Source: Chlorobaculum sp. (GTDB lineage Bacteria > Bacteroidota > Chlorobiia > Chlorobiales > Chlorobiaceae). Taken from it: 40,054 nt of DNA. The notes beneath the pieces are model-generated. The model made no database searches and was not told the DNA's origin. It saw only the letters and a program-made list of their open reading frames with translations. The position numbers were made by a program, and so were the translations under genes. The stretch covers positions 1 to 40,054 of the forward strand of contig JAAXWU010000006.1 of NCBI GenBank assembly GCA_013334855.1. The letters are read 5' to 3'. Positions within the stretch are counted from its first letter, which is position 1; the number at the start of each line of letters is the position of its first letter. This document shows positions 17,188 to 26,168 of the stretch, one piece after another.

Positions 17188-19170
17188 ATGACCATACAAA
17201 CCGGACTCAGAAAAGCCAAAACCTTCCTGATCGGCAGCTCGCGCGATTTCAGAGACAGCCGCATCTTTCACTCGATATCACTGACCGCATTTCTCGCCTG
17301 GGTCGGCCTCGGCTCCGACGGACTCTCCTCCTCCTGTTACGGCCCCGCCGAAGCGTTCAAGGCGCTGGCGGGCCATCCGGCGCTCGGCATTTTCGTCGCG
17401 CTCGCCACCGGCCTCACCATTCTCATCATCGCATCGAGCTACTCAAGCATCATCGAGCTGTTCCCCTCCGGCGGCGGCGGCTATCTGGTGGCGAGCAAGC
17501 TTCTCTCGCCCGAAGTTGGCGTCGTTTCGGGCAGCGCCCTGCTCATCGACTACGTGCTGACCATCACCATCTCGGTCGCCAGCGGCGCGGACGCCATCTT
17601 CAGCTTCCTGCCCGCCTCGATGCTGCCGTTCAAGCTCTGGTTCGCCGTCGCGGGCGTGCTGATGCTGCTCGTCTTGAACCTCCGGGGCATCAAGGAGGCG
17701 GTCATGCCGCTCGTGCCGGTCTTTCTGCTCTTTGTCGCCACGCACCTCGTCGCCATCACGGTCGCCGTGGCCACGCATATCTCGAACGCCGGAAGCGTCT
17801 GGCATGAAACCGCCTCCGAGCTGCATGGATCGCTCCAATCCCTCGGCCTCTTCGGCACGCTCTTCATCATCCTGAAAGCCTACAGCCTCGGCGCGGGAAC
17901 CTTCACCGGCATCGAGGCGGTCAGCAACGGCCTGCCGGTACTGCGCGAGCCGAAAATCCGGACGGCGAAAAAAACGATGCGCTACATGTCCTGGTCGCTC
18001 TCGATCACCGTGATGGGACTCATGGCCGCATACATCTTTCTCGATGTCAAGGACAGCCCCGGCAAGACGCTGAACGCCGTGCTCTTCGAGTCCATCACCG
18101 CCTCATGGGGCGGCTGGACAGGGGTCTCGTTCGTCTGGATCACCCTGCTTTCCGAAGCGGTGCTGCTCTTCATCGCCGCCCAGACCGGCTTTCTCGACGG
18201 CCCGAGAGTGCTCGCCAACATGGCGCTCGACAACTGGCTGCCCAAGAAATTCGCCATGCTCAGCGACCGGCTCGTGACCGAACGGGGCATCCTCGTCATG
18301 GGCTTCGCCTCGCTGCTGATGATGATCGCCTCGCACGGTTCGGTCGATTTCCTGATCGTGCTCTACAGCATCAACGTCTTCATCACCTTCACCCTGTCGC
18401 AGCTCGGCATGGTGCGCCACTGGTGGCTGGAGCGCGGAACGGAAAAGCGATGGCTGCGCAAGATGGCCATCAACGGCATCGGCCTGATTCTGACGACGTT
18501 CATTCTCCTCTCCGTGCTGATCCTGAAATTCCACGAAGGGGGCTGGATCACGCTTTTGATCACCGGCGTGCTGGTGCTCGCCGCGCTCTTCATCAGGCGG
18601 CACTACACGAAAACCTATGAGACGCTCAAGCGCCTCGACATCATCGTCGAAGCCGCCGTCATGTCAGGCGGGGATCTCGGCGCAAAACAGGGTCCTGAAC
18701 CGGAGTACGACCCGAAAGGCAAAACCGCCGCGATTCTCGTCAACGGTTTCAACGGCCTCGGCCTGCACACCCTTTTCAGCGTGTCGCGCCTCTTCAGCGG
18801 CATCTATAAAAATTTCGTGTTTGTTGAAATCGGCCCGATCGATGCCGGGAATTTCAAGGGAGCGGACGAAATCGGCCATCTGAACGAGTATATTGAGAGT
18901 GAATGCAACAAGTACGTTCGTTACATGAAGGATCACGGTTATTACGCTGAAGCCTTCACCTCGATGGGCACCGATGTGGTCGAAGAGATCAGCAAACTTG
19001 CGCCAAACATCGTCGTGCGATTCCCGGACATCGTCTTTTTCGGTGGTCAGCTCGTCTTCACGAACGAATCGATGATGGATCGCTGGCTGCACAACTTCAC
19101 GGTTTTTACCGTCCAGAAAAATCTCTACAGCCAGGGCGTGCCATTCGTGATCCTGCCGATCAGGGTATAA
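17188..19170 (+). CDS. KimA/KUP-like APC-superfamily transporter
   Basis: A 660-residue inner-membrane transporter with about 12 hydrophobic helices in the first 460 residues and a soluble C-terminal domain of about 170 residues (from KTAAILVNGFNGLGLHTLFS to the end). The N-terminal LTAFLAWVGLGSDGLSSSCYGP and the ELFPSGGGGYLVASKLLSP block match the APC-type K+/amino acid permeases related to Bacillus KimA. KimA-type proteins import potassium with protons and are controlled by cyclic di-AMP in firmicutes; whether that holds here is unknown. A sensor kinase starts 54 bases downstream. An amino-acid substrate cannot be ruled out. Confidence 0.75.
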   Translation: MTIQTGLRKAKTFLIGSSRDFRDSRIFHSISLTAFLAWVGLGSDGLSSSCYGPAEAFKALAGHPALGIFVALATGLTILIIASSYSSIIELFPSGGGGYLVASKLLSPEVGVVSGSALLIDYVLTITISVASGADAIFSFLPASMLPFKLWFAVAGVLMLLVLNLRGIKEAVMPLVPVFLLFVATHLVAITVAVATHISNAGSVWHETASELHGSLQSLGLFGTLFIILKAYSLGAGTFTGIEAVSNGLPVLREPKIRTAKKTMRYMSWSLSITVMGLMAAYIFLDVKDSPGKTLNAVLFESITASWGGWTGVSFVWITLLSEAVLLFIAAQTGFLDGPRVLANMALDNWLPKKFAMLSDRLVTERGILVMGFASLLMMIASHGSVDFLIVLYSINVFITFTLSQLGMVRHWWLERGTEKRWLRKMAINGIGLILTTFILLSVLILKFHEGGWITLLITGVLVLAALFIRRHYTKTYETLKRLDIIVEAAVMSGGDLGAKQGPEPEYDPKGKTAAILVNGFNGLGLHTLFSVSRLFSGIYKNFVFVEIGPIDAGNFKGADEIGHLNEYIESECNKYVRYMKDHGYYAEAFTSMGTDVVEEISKLAPNIVVRFPDIVFFGGQLVFTNESMMDRWLHNFTVFTVQKNLYSQGVPFVILPIRV

Positions 19171-19224
19171 ATTCGTTTCATTGATGGAAAAGGAACATCC
19201 GCAACAACCCGACGGAGCAACGCC

Positions 19225-21042
19225 GTGGTCAGTCTGAAGCACAAACTCGCCCTCGGCTTCGGCGGATTGCTGGCCATCATCGCCGTCATCGGGATGCTGA
19301 CCATCGCGCAGGTCGACGAGCTCGGCAGCGCCATCGACGTGATTCTCCGGCAGAACTACCGGAGCGTCGCCGCCGCCCAGGAGATGAAGGAGGCGCTCGA
19401 AAAAATGAACATCGAGGCGCTGCAATCTTTCTCCGCCGAGCACCCGACAGGCTCAGTCAATGTCGCCGAAAGTGAAAAGCGGTTCCGCGAGGCGTTGCAG
19501 ATCGAACTCGGCAATATCACCCTGCCGGGCGAGCAGGAAAAGGCTGACCGGATTGCGCGGCTGTACAACGATTACGCCAAGGCGATCCGCGCCGTCAGCG
19601 TAGATTCGACGCCGCTTCAACAGCGCCGCGATCTCTACTTCACGACCCTTCTGCCGATGCATTCGGAGATCAAGCTGCTCGCGCAGCAGATTCTCGACAT
19701 GAACCAGGCCCGGATGAGCGAAGCGAACCACGCCGCCCGGCGTCTCGCCGAATCGGCGCACAACCGCATCCTCTTGGCCATCGCGGCGAGCGCCTTGGTC
19801 GCGCTGCTCTTCAGCATTCAGACTCGACGCTGGATTCTCAAGCCTGTCTCCCGCCTGATCGCCTCGGCCAACGAGATCAGAAGCGGCAATCTCGATCTCG
19901 TCATCGAGACCACGTCAAATGACGAAATCGGCCAGCTATCGCAAGCCTTCAACGAGATGGCCTCGACCCTCCGCAAGGTGCGCCGGAGCGACGAGCAGAA
20001 GCTGGAGCGCACGCGCAAGGCGACGCAGGAGGTGATGAACATCCTGCCCGCGCCGATAGCGATCTTCGATCCCGAAGGGCGGGTGGATGTGGCCACCATC
20101 TCGGCGAGCCGTTATTTCGGCATCGAGCCGGGCGCACAAGTCGCCAAACTCGGCTACGACTGGCTGCCGGAGCTGCTCGCCCGAGCCATCGCAACCGGCG
20201 GAACCGTGGAGGCGGCGGGCAACGGCTACATCCAGAAGTTCATCGAGAACCGCGAATTCTTCTTCAAACCGGCGGCCACCGCCATCCCTCATACGCTGGA
20301 CGGCATCGGCAGCAACGGCGTAGTGCTGATTCTGCACGACATGACGCAGGCGCACGAGCAGAAAGAGCTGAAGCGCGGCGTGGTTTCGACCGTCTCGCAT
20401 CAGCTCCGCACCCCGCTGACTTCGCTGCGGATGGCCGTCCATCTGCTGCTCGAACAGCGCGTTGGTTCGCTGAACGACAAACAGGCGGATCTGCTGCAAA
20501 CCGCCAGCGAAGAGAGCGCCCGGCTGACCGAAATTCTCGACGACCTGCTCGATCTCAACCGATGGGAGTCCGGCCGGGCGCGGTTGAAAATGATCCCACA
20601 CCAGCCTGACAATCTTGTCCGGGAAGGCATCGAGCCATTCGTCGGCGACTTCAGGGACAAAGCCATCGAGCTGGCGGTCGATATTCCGGCGGGCTTGCCG
20701 GAAGTGATCGCTGACGCCGTGAGCATCCGGCACGTGTTCGCCAATCTGCTCACGAACGCCCTCCGCTTCACGCCAAGAGGTGGCGCGATAACCGTCAAGG
20801 CGCAAGCGGAGCTTGCAGGCATCCGCTTTTCGGTCGAAGATACCGGAAGCGGCATCCCCCCGGAGCACCTGAAGCATCTCTTCGACCAGTTCTACCGTGT
20901 GCCCGGCCAGGACGAAAAATCAGGCATCGGCCTTGGCCTCTCGATTGTCCGCGAGATCGTCAACATCCACGGCGGCACGGTCGGCGTCGAAAGCACCCTC
21001 GGCAAAGGCTCTACCTTTCATTTCACCCTGCCCGCAGCCTGA
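19225..21042 (+). CDS. Membrane sensor histidine kinase (HAMP-PAS-HisKA-HATPase)
   Basis: A 605-residue kinase starting at a GTG with GGAG eight bases upstream. Order: transmembrane helix about 9-27; periplasmic helical sensor, about 28-185; second helix ILLAIAASALVALLFSI; HAMP linker with RLIASANEIRSGNLDLVIE; PAS-like domain (NILPAPIAIFDPEGRVDVAT); HisKA with the phospho-accepting His at about 392 in STVSHQLRTPLTSLRM; HATPase with N-box HVFANLLTNALRF, G1 VEDTGSGIP and G2 GIGLGLSIV. No receiver or response regulator gene follows. Being just behind the transporter gene suggests a link with ion or osmotic stress, which is inference. Confidence 0.9.
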   Translation: MVSLKHKLALGFGGLLAIIAVIGMLTIAQVDELGSAIDVILRQNYRSVAAAQEMKEALEKMNIEALQSFSAEHPTGSVNVAESEKRFREALQIELGNITLPGEQEKADRIARLYNDYAKAIRAVSVDSTPLQQRRDLYFTTLLPMHSEIKLLAQQILDMNQARMSEANHAARRLAESAHNRILLAIAASALVALLFSIQTRRWILKPVSRLIASANEIRSGNLDLVIETTSNDEIGQLSQAFNEMASTLRKVRRSDEQKLERTRKATQEVMNILPAPIAIFDPEGRVDVATISASRYFGIEPGAQVAKLGYDWLPELLARAIATGGTVEAAGNGYIQKFIENREFFFKPAATAIPHTLDGIGSNGVVLILHDMTQAHEQKELKRGVVSTVSHQLRTPLTSLRMAVHLLLEQRVGSLNDKQADLLQTASEESARLTEILDDLLDLNRWESGRARLKMIPHQPDNLVREGIEPFVGDFRDKAIELAVDIPAGLPEVIADAVSIRHVFANLLTNALRFTPRGGAITVKAQAELAGIRFSVEDTGSGIPPEHLKHLFDQFYRVPGQDEKSGIGLGLSIVREIVNIHGGTVGVESTLGKGSTFHFTLPAA

Positions 21043-21073
21043 AGCAAGCTGAGTACTTTGGCATCTCTTAGCG

Positions 21074-21210
21074 TGTCAAAGGTAAACGGTTCTGAAGCCA
21101 CTGCCATTGCGAGCCACCCGTATCCGGCCCGCTACTACACACGGATCATGAACAAATACTCAATAGGGATGGATCGCCGCGTCCCGACAGGTCGGGACTC
21201 GCGATGACGA
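21074..21210. repeat. Dispersed palindromic repeat (CATTGCGAG family), copy 2
   Basis: Matches 2041-2177 along its length, including ACGGTTCTGAAGCCACTG at the left and GGGACTCGCGATGACGA at the right. It lies in the spacer after the sensor kinase, with a third shorter copy 40 bases downstream. Confidence 0.8.
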
Positions 21211-21252
21211 TGGAGTGCTTGTGGGTTTTGATTTCATATCCATGTTTTTTTT

Positions 21253-21353
21253 CGTCATTGCGAGCCGCAAAACGGCGCGGCAATCCATATGGATTCAGCG
21301 AAAGCAGAAACGATGGATCGCCACGTCCCGACAGATCGGGACTCGCGATGACG
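21253..21353. repeat. Dispersed palindromic repeat (CATTGCGAG family), copy 3
   Basis: Begins CGTCATTGCGAGCCG and ends GGACTCGCGATGACG, which are inverted copies of each other. The middle carries GGCAATCCAT and GATGGATCGCC, a second complementary pair. This is the cleanest unit and defines the element as about 100 bases with inverted ends. Confidence 0.85.
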
Positions 21354-21469
21354 AATCTTCGTCGTTTTTCTTTTGACACACCTATGGACACACCACTATC
21401 CTGCTTTTTCGACCCGATTGCAGAGATAGTGGACAGCTCAAACTCACGAATACGCAACGTCCCGGACGT

Positions 21470-21498
21470 AAAAAAACTCCGCAGCGGAACTGCGGAGC
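21470..21498 (-). terminator. Rho-independent terminator of the amt-PII operon
   Basis: On the minus strand, CTCCGCAG-TTCCG-CTGCGGAG is followed by seven T residues, about 60 bases after the PII gene stop. The stem is a perfect eight base pairs. Confidence 0.85.
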
Positions 21499-21558
21499 CT
21501 CGTGAAATAATCCATGTCAGACGCAAAAGCTGTTCTGCCTGAATCCCTTTATTTCCTG

Positions 21559-21897
21559 TCAATAGAGCGACTCGTCGTCCTTCTCGCCGGTGCGGATACG
21601 GTAGGCATCCTCGATAGTCCAGACGAAAATCTTGCCGTCGCCGATCTCGCCGGTGTAGGCGGTTTTCATCAGGCAATCGACCGTCTTTTTAAGATTCATG
21701 TCGCGAACGACAATCGAAAGGGTCAGACGGGAGATGAAATCGGTGCTCGACGATCCGCGAAATACCTCTTTGCGCTTCTTCTCGTTGCCGACTCCGTACG
21801 TTTCATAGTAGGTAAAAAAGTCGATATCGATCTCGTGAAGGGCTTTCTTGACCTCTTCGAATTTGGAGCGTCTTATGACCGCCTCTATCTTTTTCAT
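21559..21897 (-). CDS. P-II family nitrogen regulator with atypical T-loop
   Basis: A 112-residue PII protein, family length. The fold landmarks are MKKIEAVIRRSKFEEVKKAL, the B-loop TGEIGDGKIFV (ATP binding) and the C-loop RIRTGE. The T-loop departs from the norm: after YGVGN comes EKKRKEVFRGSSS, so the usual glutamine at 39 is Glu and the uridylylated Tyr51 is Ser. Control by uridylylation is therefore unlikely. It follows amt with a gap of about 150 bases and precedes a terminator, so it probably binds and gates that transporter (GlnK-like role), sensing ATP/ADP and perhaps 2-oxoglutarate. Confidence 0.92.
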   Translation of the reverse strand: MKKIEAVIRRSKFEEVKKALHEIDIDFFTYYETYGVGNEKKRKEVFRGSSSTDFISRLTLSIVVRDMNLKKTVDCLMKTAYTGEIGDGKIFVWTIEDAYRIRTGEKDDESLY

Positions 21898-22050
21898 AAC
21901 AGATGATAGTTAAGAGTGATTGATAGCCAATGAACATCTGTCTGCAATCTCAAAATAGCGCATCGGGCGCGATTTGCCGCCGCCAGCGTCATTGACCTGA
22001 CGGAAGCGAAACGCTCTTCGTCGCTTGCTCCCGTCATACGTTTTTCCCGA

Positions 22051-23592
22051 TCAGTCGGAATAGGCCTCCGCGCCGTGCTCGAAGACGTCGAGACCGCCAG
22101 CGCCCATCTCGCCCTCTGGCTCGACGCGCAGTTTGAAGGGATAGGGAAGCTGCTGGATCGCCCACATGAGAGCGAGCGCGACGCCAAGCGTGGTCACGGT
22201 GACAATCGCGCCGCCTATGAACTGCGCAAGAAACACGCTCCATCCTCCGCCATACAAGAGGCCCGTGACTGGAGCCGAGTTGTCAGGGCCGAGCGGAGTC
22301 GCAACTCCGTACTTGCCGCAGGCGAACAGGCCGATAGCCCAGGTGCCGAAAATGCCGTTCATGCCGTGAACCGGGAACGCACCAACCGGGTCATCGATTC
22401 GCAGATATTCGAGCATATAGATGCCGCCGAAAACAATCGCGCCCGCGATGAGACCGATGGCTACCGAACCGGCAGGCGAAACCCAGTAGCATGGGGCGGT
22501 GATGGCGACCAGACCGCCAAGCAGGCCGTTGACCGTGAAACCGACGTCGAATTTGCCGGTGAATGGCCCGACGAAGTAGGCGAGCGTCATGGCGCTCAAC
22601 GCGCCGCCGCATGCGGCCAGCGTGGTGTTGGCGGCCACGCGGCCAATGCCGGAAGCATCCATCGCGGAGAGCGTGCTGCCGGGGTTGAATCCATACCAGC
22701 CGAACCAGAGCAGGAACGCGCCCGTGACGGCTACCGGCAGGTTGTGCGCCGCCGGAAGACCGCCGCGCTGCTTGTCATCCCGCAGAAAGACGCGCCCGAT
22801 GCGAGGCCCGAGCACGATGGAACCGGCCAGGGAGACGACGCCGCCGATGGTGTGCACGACCGTCGATCCGGCAAAATCGCGGAACGGGTTGCCGAGTACC
22901 GGGAGGAATTTGCCCTCGGAACCCATCGTCACGAGGAAACCGTCCGGCCCCCATGCCCAGTGGCCGATAATCGGATAGATGAAGGCGGTCACGAAGATGC
23001 TATAGATAATATCGCCACGGAAGCTCGTGCGCCCGATCATCGCACCGGAGGTGATGGTCGAGGCGGTATCGGCGAAGGCGAACTGGAACACCCAGTGAGC
23101 GAGAAGCGCGACGCCGGTCGAGCCGTAGGTTTCGGGAGCATCCTGCAGGAAGAACCACTTCTGGCCGATGAAACCGTTGCCCTCGCTGAACATGAAGGCG
23201 TAACCGATTGCCCAGAACGAGATACCGCAGATAGCCGTATCGAGCACGCACTCGATCAGCACGTTAACCGTTTCGCGCTTTCTGGCAAAACCGGCTTCGA
23301 GCATCACGAACCCGGCCTGCATACCGAAGACGAGCGCGGCGGCGACCAGCGTCCAGACCGTGTTGAGCGCGTTGATCATGTTCGTCTCGGCTGAGGTATA
23401 GGCATCGGCTGCCGTTGCAGGCACGCCCACCATGCCGCTGAACAGGTGCATGGCCCAAAGCACCAGAAGCAGCCCGATGATCTTCCCTGAAAAAATGGTC
23501 GCCCCAAGTTTCCAGTTAACCGGCTTCGAGAAACCCTCCCTGACTCGGAAGAGGTAGTGACCCCGCCCGGGATCAATGGCTGCCTTCCTCAT
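22051..23592 (-). CDS. amt: Ammonium transporter Amt
   Basis: A 513-residue Amt/MEP/Rh channel of the inner membrane that carries ammonium in for assimilation. Eleven or so helices can be traced. The twin histidines of the pore are in STVVHTIGG and FPVHGMNGIFG; the ADTASTITSGAM and WGPDGFLVTMG segments are characteristic. The N-terminus has about 65 residues ahead of the Amt core, including an extra hydrophobic segment (KIIGLLLVLWAMHLF) that could be a signal peptide. The PII gene lies downstream in the same direction. The start at 23592 lacks a Shine-Dalgarno site, so a later start is possible. Confidence 0.95.
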   Translation of the reverse strand: MRKAAIDPGRGHYLFRVREGFSKPVNWKLGATIFSGKIIGLLLVLWAMHLFSGMVGVPATAADAYTSAETNMINALNTVWTLVAAALVFGMQAGFVMLEAGFARKRETVNVLIECVLDTAICGISFWAIGYAFMFSEGNGFIGQKWFFLQDAPETYGSTGVALLAHWVFQFAFADTASTITSGAMIGRTSFRGDIIYSIFVTAFIYPIIGHWAWGPDGFLVTMGSEGKFLPVLGNPFRDFAGSTVVHTIGGVVSLAGSIVLGPRIGRVFLRDDKQRGGLPAAHNLPVAVTGAFLLWFGWYGFNPGSTLSAMDASGIGRVAANTTLAACGGALSAMTLAYFVGPFTGKFDVGFTVNGLLGGLVAITAPCYWVSPAGSVAIGLIAGAIVFGGIYMLEYLRIDDPVGAFPVHGMNGIFGTWAIGLFACGKYGVATPLGPDNSAPVTGLLYGGGWSVFLAQFIGGAIVTVTTLGVALALMWAIQQLPYPFKLRVEPEGEMGAGGLDVFEHGAEAYSD

Positions 23593-24021
23593 GGTTAACG
23601 TATTATTTTAATTGATGATATGAATTAGCGTCAAAAACACTTCGAATTCAAAAAGCAGAGTGAATACCGCGTCCAGCTAACTAATTTATCTACATGAATA
23701 ACATATACAACCTAATCATTTAATGTAATAAGCGAATTTAATATTAATTATTTAACACCAAAGTGCTTTTTGCAGATAATCATACATTTTCGTCCCTTTC
23801 CTGATAATCAACCGATCCATTCAAAGGGTAAAAAAACGTTAATTCCTTTTTAATAAGGAGATTACTGGCGCGATTACACGCTTTTGGATAGATGCTCTTC
23901 AAGCCCATAGAAGTAACCATCGATAACAGAGTCATACCGGATGACGAACTCGAAGGTCTCGACATTCCCGAAATAGGCATTGAAAACTACTGCCAATCCC
24001 CCCCCCCTTCGCCCGCCCCTG
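23593..24021. other. Amt upstream region with a doubtful short ORF
   Basis: The first 300 bases are very AT-rich and should contain the leftward amt promoter. A rightward frame from 23892 opens MLFKPIEVTIDNRVIPDDEL and DIPEIGIENYCQ, which looks protein-like. It has no ribosome binding site and runs into the heptamer repeat instead of a stop of its own. It may be the relic of a short protein. I cannot identify it. Confidence 0.35.
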
Positions 24022-24074
24022 CATTATCAACTATCCATTATCCATTATCCATTATCCATTATCCATTATCAACT
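24022..24074. repeat. Tandem heptamer repeat (CATTATC)n
   Basis: About five tandem CATTATC units framed on both sides by ATTATCAACTA. Its right end supplies the stop codon of the leftward ABC ATPase gene. Read in the sense of that gene it is TTGATAATGGATAATGG and so on, the same as the repeat after rqcH at 35194. Confidence 0.9.
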
Positions 24075-24860
24075 ATTTCCCGGCACCGCCTGGGAGTAAC
24101 CGTTGCGCTCGATCAGTTCGACGCTGCAACCGAAAAGTGCGGAGACGTTTGACGAGGTAAGCATGGCCTCCTTGTCGCCATCCGCCACGACGCGCCCTTT
24201 GCGCATGAAGATGACTCGCGTGATCTCCGGCGGGATTTCGTGGATGTGATGCGTGACGAGAATGAGCTGCGTGCCTTGCTGCATGAGCTTGCGTGCCGTA
24301 TCGAGGTAGAGGAACGAGGCCGACAGATCGAGGCCGCTTGTCGGCTCGTCGAGCAGGAGCGCTTCGGGGCGATGCACCAGCGCACGGCCGAGCAGAAAGC
24401 GACGCTGCTGGCCGGTGGACATCCGCCCGAATGGCCGGTCGGCCAGTTCATCGACGCCGAGCTGCCGCATCAGCTCCTCGGCGTGTTCGATCTCGGCGGC
24501 CCTGAAAATCTGATGCGGCCAGGTGTCGATACTCGAATAGTAGCCCGACAAAATCACGTCACGCCCGAACGCATGAGCGCCGTAATGCTTTAGCAGATCG
24601 TGCGAGACAATGCCGAGCCGCGAGCGCAGCTCCTCGACGTTCCACCGGTCGCGCCCGTAGACAAGCATCCGGCTGTCATCGGAATGGACGGGATAGATTT
24701 CGCGGGAGATCAGCTTGAGCAGCGTGGTTTTCCCCGACCCGTTCGGCCCGAGAATCACCGTATTTTCCCCTATGCTGATGCTCAAGTCAAGCCCGTCAAA
24801 CACCAGCGTCCCGCCCCGGTAAGCGCTGATATTGCTGAATTCAAAAACGTGATTCACCAC
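24069..24860 (-). CDS. Orphan ABC transporter ATP-binding protein
   Basis: A 263-residue single-domain ABC ATPase. Walker A is GPNGSGKTT (about residues 39-47), the signature is MSTGQQRR in place of LSGGQ, Walker B ALLLDEPTSGLD and the H-loop VTHHIHEIP. The sequence resembles the ModF/YlmA group of cytosolic-type ATPases. No permease or binding protein is nearby, so the substrate and partner are unknown. The last two codons and the stop lie inside the flanking heptamer repeat, so the native C-terminus may have been altered. Confidence 0.85.
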   Translation of the reverse strand: MVNHVFEFSNISAYRGGTLVFDGLDLSISIGENTVILGPNGSGKTTLLKLISREIYPVHSDDSRMLVYGRDRWNVEELRSRLGIVSHDLLKHYGAHAFGRDVILSGYYSSIDTWPHQIFRAAEIEHAEELMRQLGVDELADRPFGRMSTGQQRRFLLGRALVHRPEALLLDEPTSGLDLSASFLYLDTARKLMQQGTQLILVTHHIHEIPPEITRVIFMRKGRVVADGDKEAMLTSSNVSALFGCSVELIERNGYSQAVPGNS

Positions 24861-25196
24861 TTGGAGATAGTTTTATTTTTCCGCAGCCATCCGCCCGGCG
24901 AAAGCCGCCAAACCGCGATGCAAATTACAGCGCATCCGCCAGTTTTTCAATCGGCTTCGAATCGCGCCGGATGGTTATGGTCATCTGCCAAGCATTCTTT
25001 TCCCGAATGCTCATGAAAAACAGCTCCCTTTGAAATATTTGTTTTGCTTGAATTTTTCAAAGCAGAAACCCTGCCGCTCGATGTACAATCCCATTTTTCC
25101 GCCAACGATAGACGCGGGGTTTCCGATACCAAAACACACTGACGTAATAACAAGCTTGCGTCACCTGAAATCATCCCGGAATAACGCCGTTTACCC

Positions 25197-25490
25197 ATGA
25201 ACCTCACCGATAACGAGAAGCGCGAAGTCATCAAATACCTGGAGGCCGACAATCCGTTACCCGATGCATACCGCTTTCTGCTGTTCGACGACAAGCGCGA
25301 GGTGGAGCTTGTCTGGAACGGCAAGACGAGCGAGGTCAGCACGATTGTGCTGCCGTTTCAGGTGAACGAGCAGGTCGATGAGCCTCACGCCAAAAAGCCG
25401 GAGGATACCGGTACGCAGTTCGGCTCGTTCGACTTCCGTGGCCGCCAGAAGTCGGGATGGACGAACAAGCTCATGCCAGTGTCGCAGTGA
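25197..25490 (+). pseudogene. N-terminal fragment of a site-specific DNA methyltransferase
   Basis: A 97-residue frame reading NPLPDAYRFLLFDDKREVEL, VWNGKTSEV, VLPFQVNEQVDEP and GRQKSGWTNKL, then stopping. As I recall the family, this is the leader of type III-like (Mod) adenine methyltransferases, where GWTNKLIWGDN leads into the catalytic domain. Here it ends in LMPVSQ and a stop, so the SAM-binding and DPPY parts are gone. The 24861-25196 spacer before it holds nothing I can name. Its likely partner, a Res fragment, is at 28491-28913 on the same strand. Confidence 0.55.
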
Positions 25491-25751
25491 AATCCTCAAG
25501 CTTTGCAATGGCATGTTAAGCACTAATTCGTTCTAAATGCCGCTGAAAGCGTTCGCCCGACGACTTTACAAAATATAAAGCTAGCATACGAGGGCAATTG
25601 AGGGTGTAGCGAGATAGCGTCAGTTCTCAGCGTATCAGATTATCGATTCAAGTAACCCAAAAGCGATAGTTTTTTCTTGGATTTCTCAAGTCAATCCCCT
25701 ATATATTACTTGTTATTGCCCCAATTCAGTAACGCTCACCATTATAGAACT

Positions 25752-26141
25752 ATGAAAAAGAAACAGAAGAAGTCGCTTATTCGCTTCAACTACCTCTATC
25801 GCGATGGAGGGAATTACAAAAAGTGGGGATTTATCGATTTTAACAACCCAGAAGGGTTGAAAATCGATGAAATCAGCATAAAACTGGAAAACTGTTTTGA
25901 TATGGGATGCTTGTTCAATGCTAAACAAGCTGAAGTACCGGAGATATTCCTTTTCCTTGACGAAAAGTATTCAATAAACGCCGATGACCACTGTTTCCAT
26001 GAATATCACTCCGTGGAAGTCATTGATGCGTCCAGAGAAGATATAGATTTGCAAAGTCGAACGATTGGAAAGTTTTTGGAAGATATAGAAATGTGCTGGA
26101 AAACTGGCTGGAAAGCATTCGATCCGAGAGATATTTTATAA
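25752..26141 (+). CDS. Small conserved protein of unknown function
   Basis: 129 residues from the ATG at 25752; the upstream 25 residues on the ORF track look non-coding. It opens with lysines and then SLIRFNYLYRDGGNYKKWGF, a pattern I associate with a family of small bacterial proteins (RFNYLYRD-NYK) found in variable gene neighbourhoods. The middle has VPEIFLFLDEKY and CFHEYHSVEVID. No catalytic motif is evident. It is AT-rich, intact, and ends 27 bases before the end of the convergent nuclease/helicase pseudogene. It is one of the few intact genes in this zone. Function unknown. Confidence 0.65.
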   Translation: MKKKQKKSLIRFNYLYRDGGNYKKWGFIDFNNPEGLKIDEISIKLENCFDMGCLFNAKQAEVPEIFLFLDEKYSINADDHCFHEYHSVEVIDASREDIDLQSRTIGKFLEDIEMCWKTGWKAFDPRDIL

Positions 26142-26168
26142 ATAGAATCGCAAATTAATTTTATTTTT

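Noticed and set aside
22075-23394. 439-residue plus ORF opposite amt
   Set aside because: Antisense of amt with low-complexity Arg/Glu/Ala content; amt has all its functional motifs.
23755-23785. Sigma-54 promoter (AAAGTGC...TTTGCA) near amt
   Set aside because: It points right, away from amt, and lacks the GG of the -24 element.
24022-24074. CRISPR-like array
   Set aside because: The repeat is a seven-base unit in direct tandem without spacers, so it is a simple tandem repeat.
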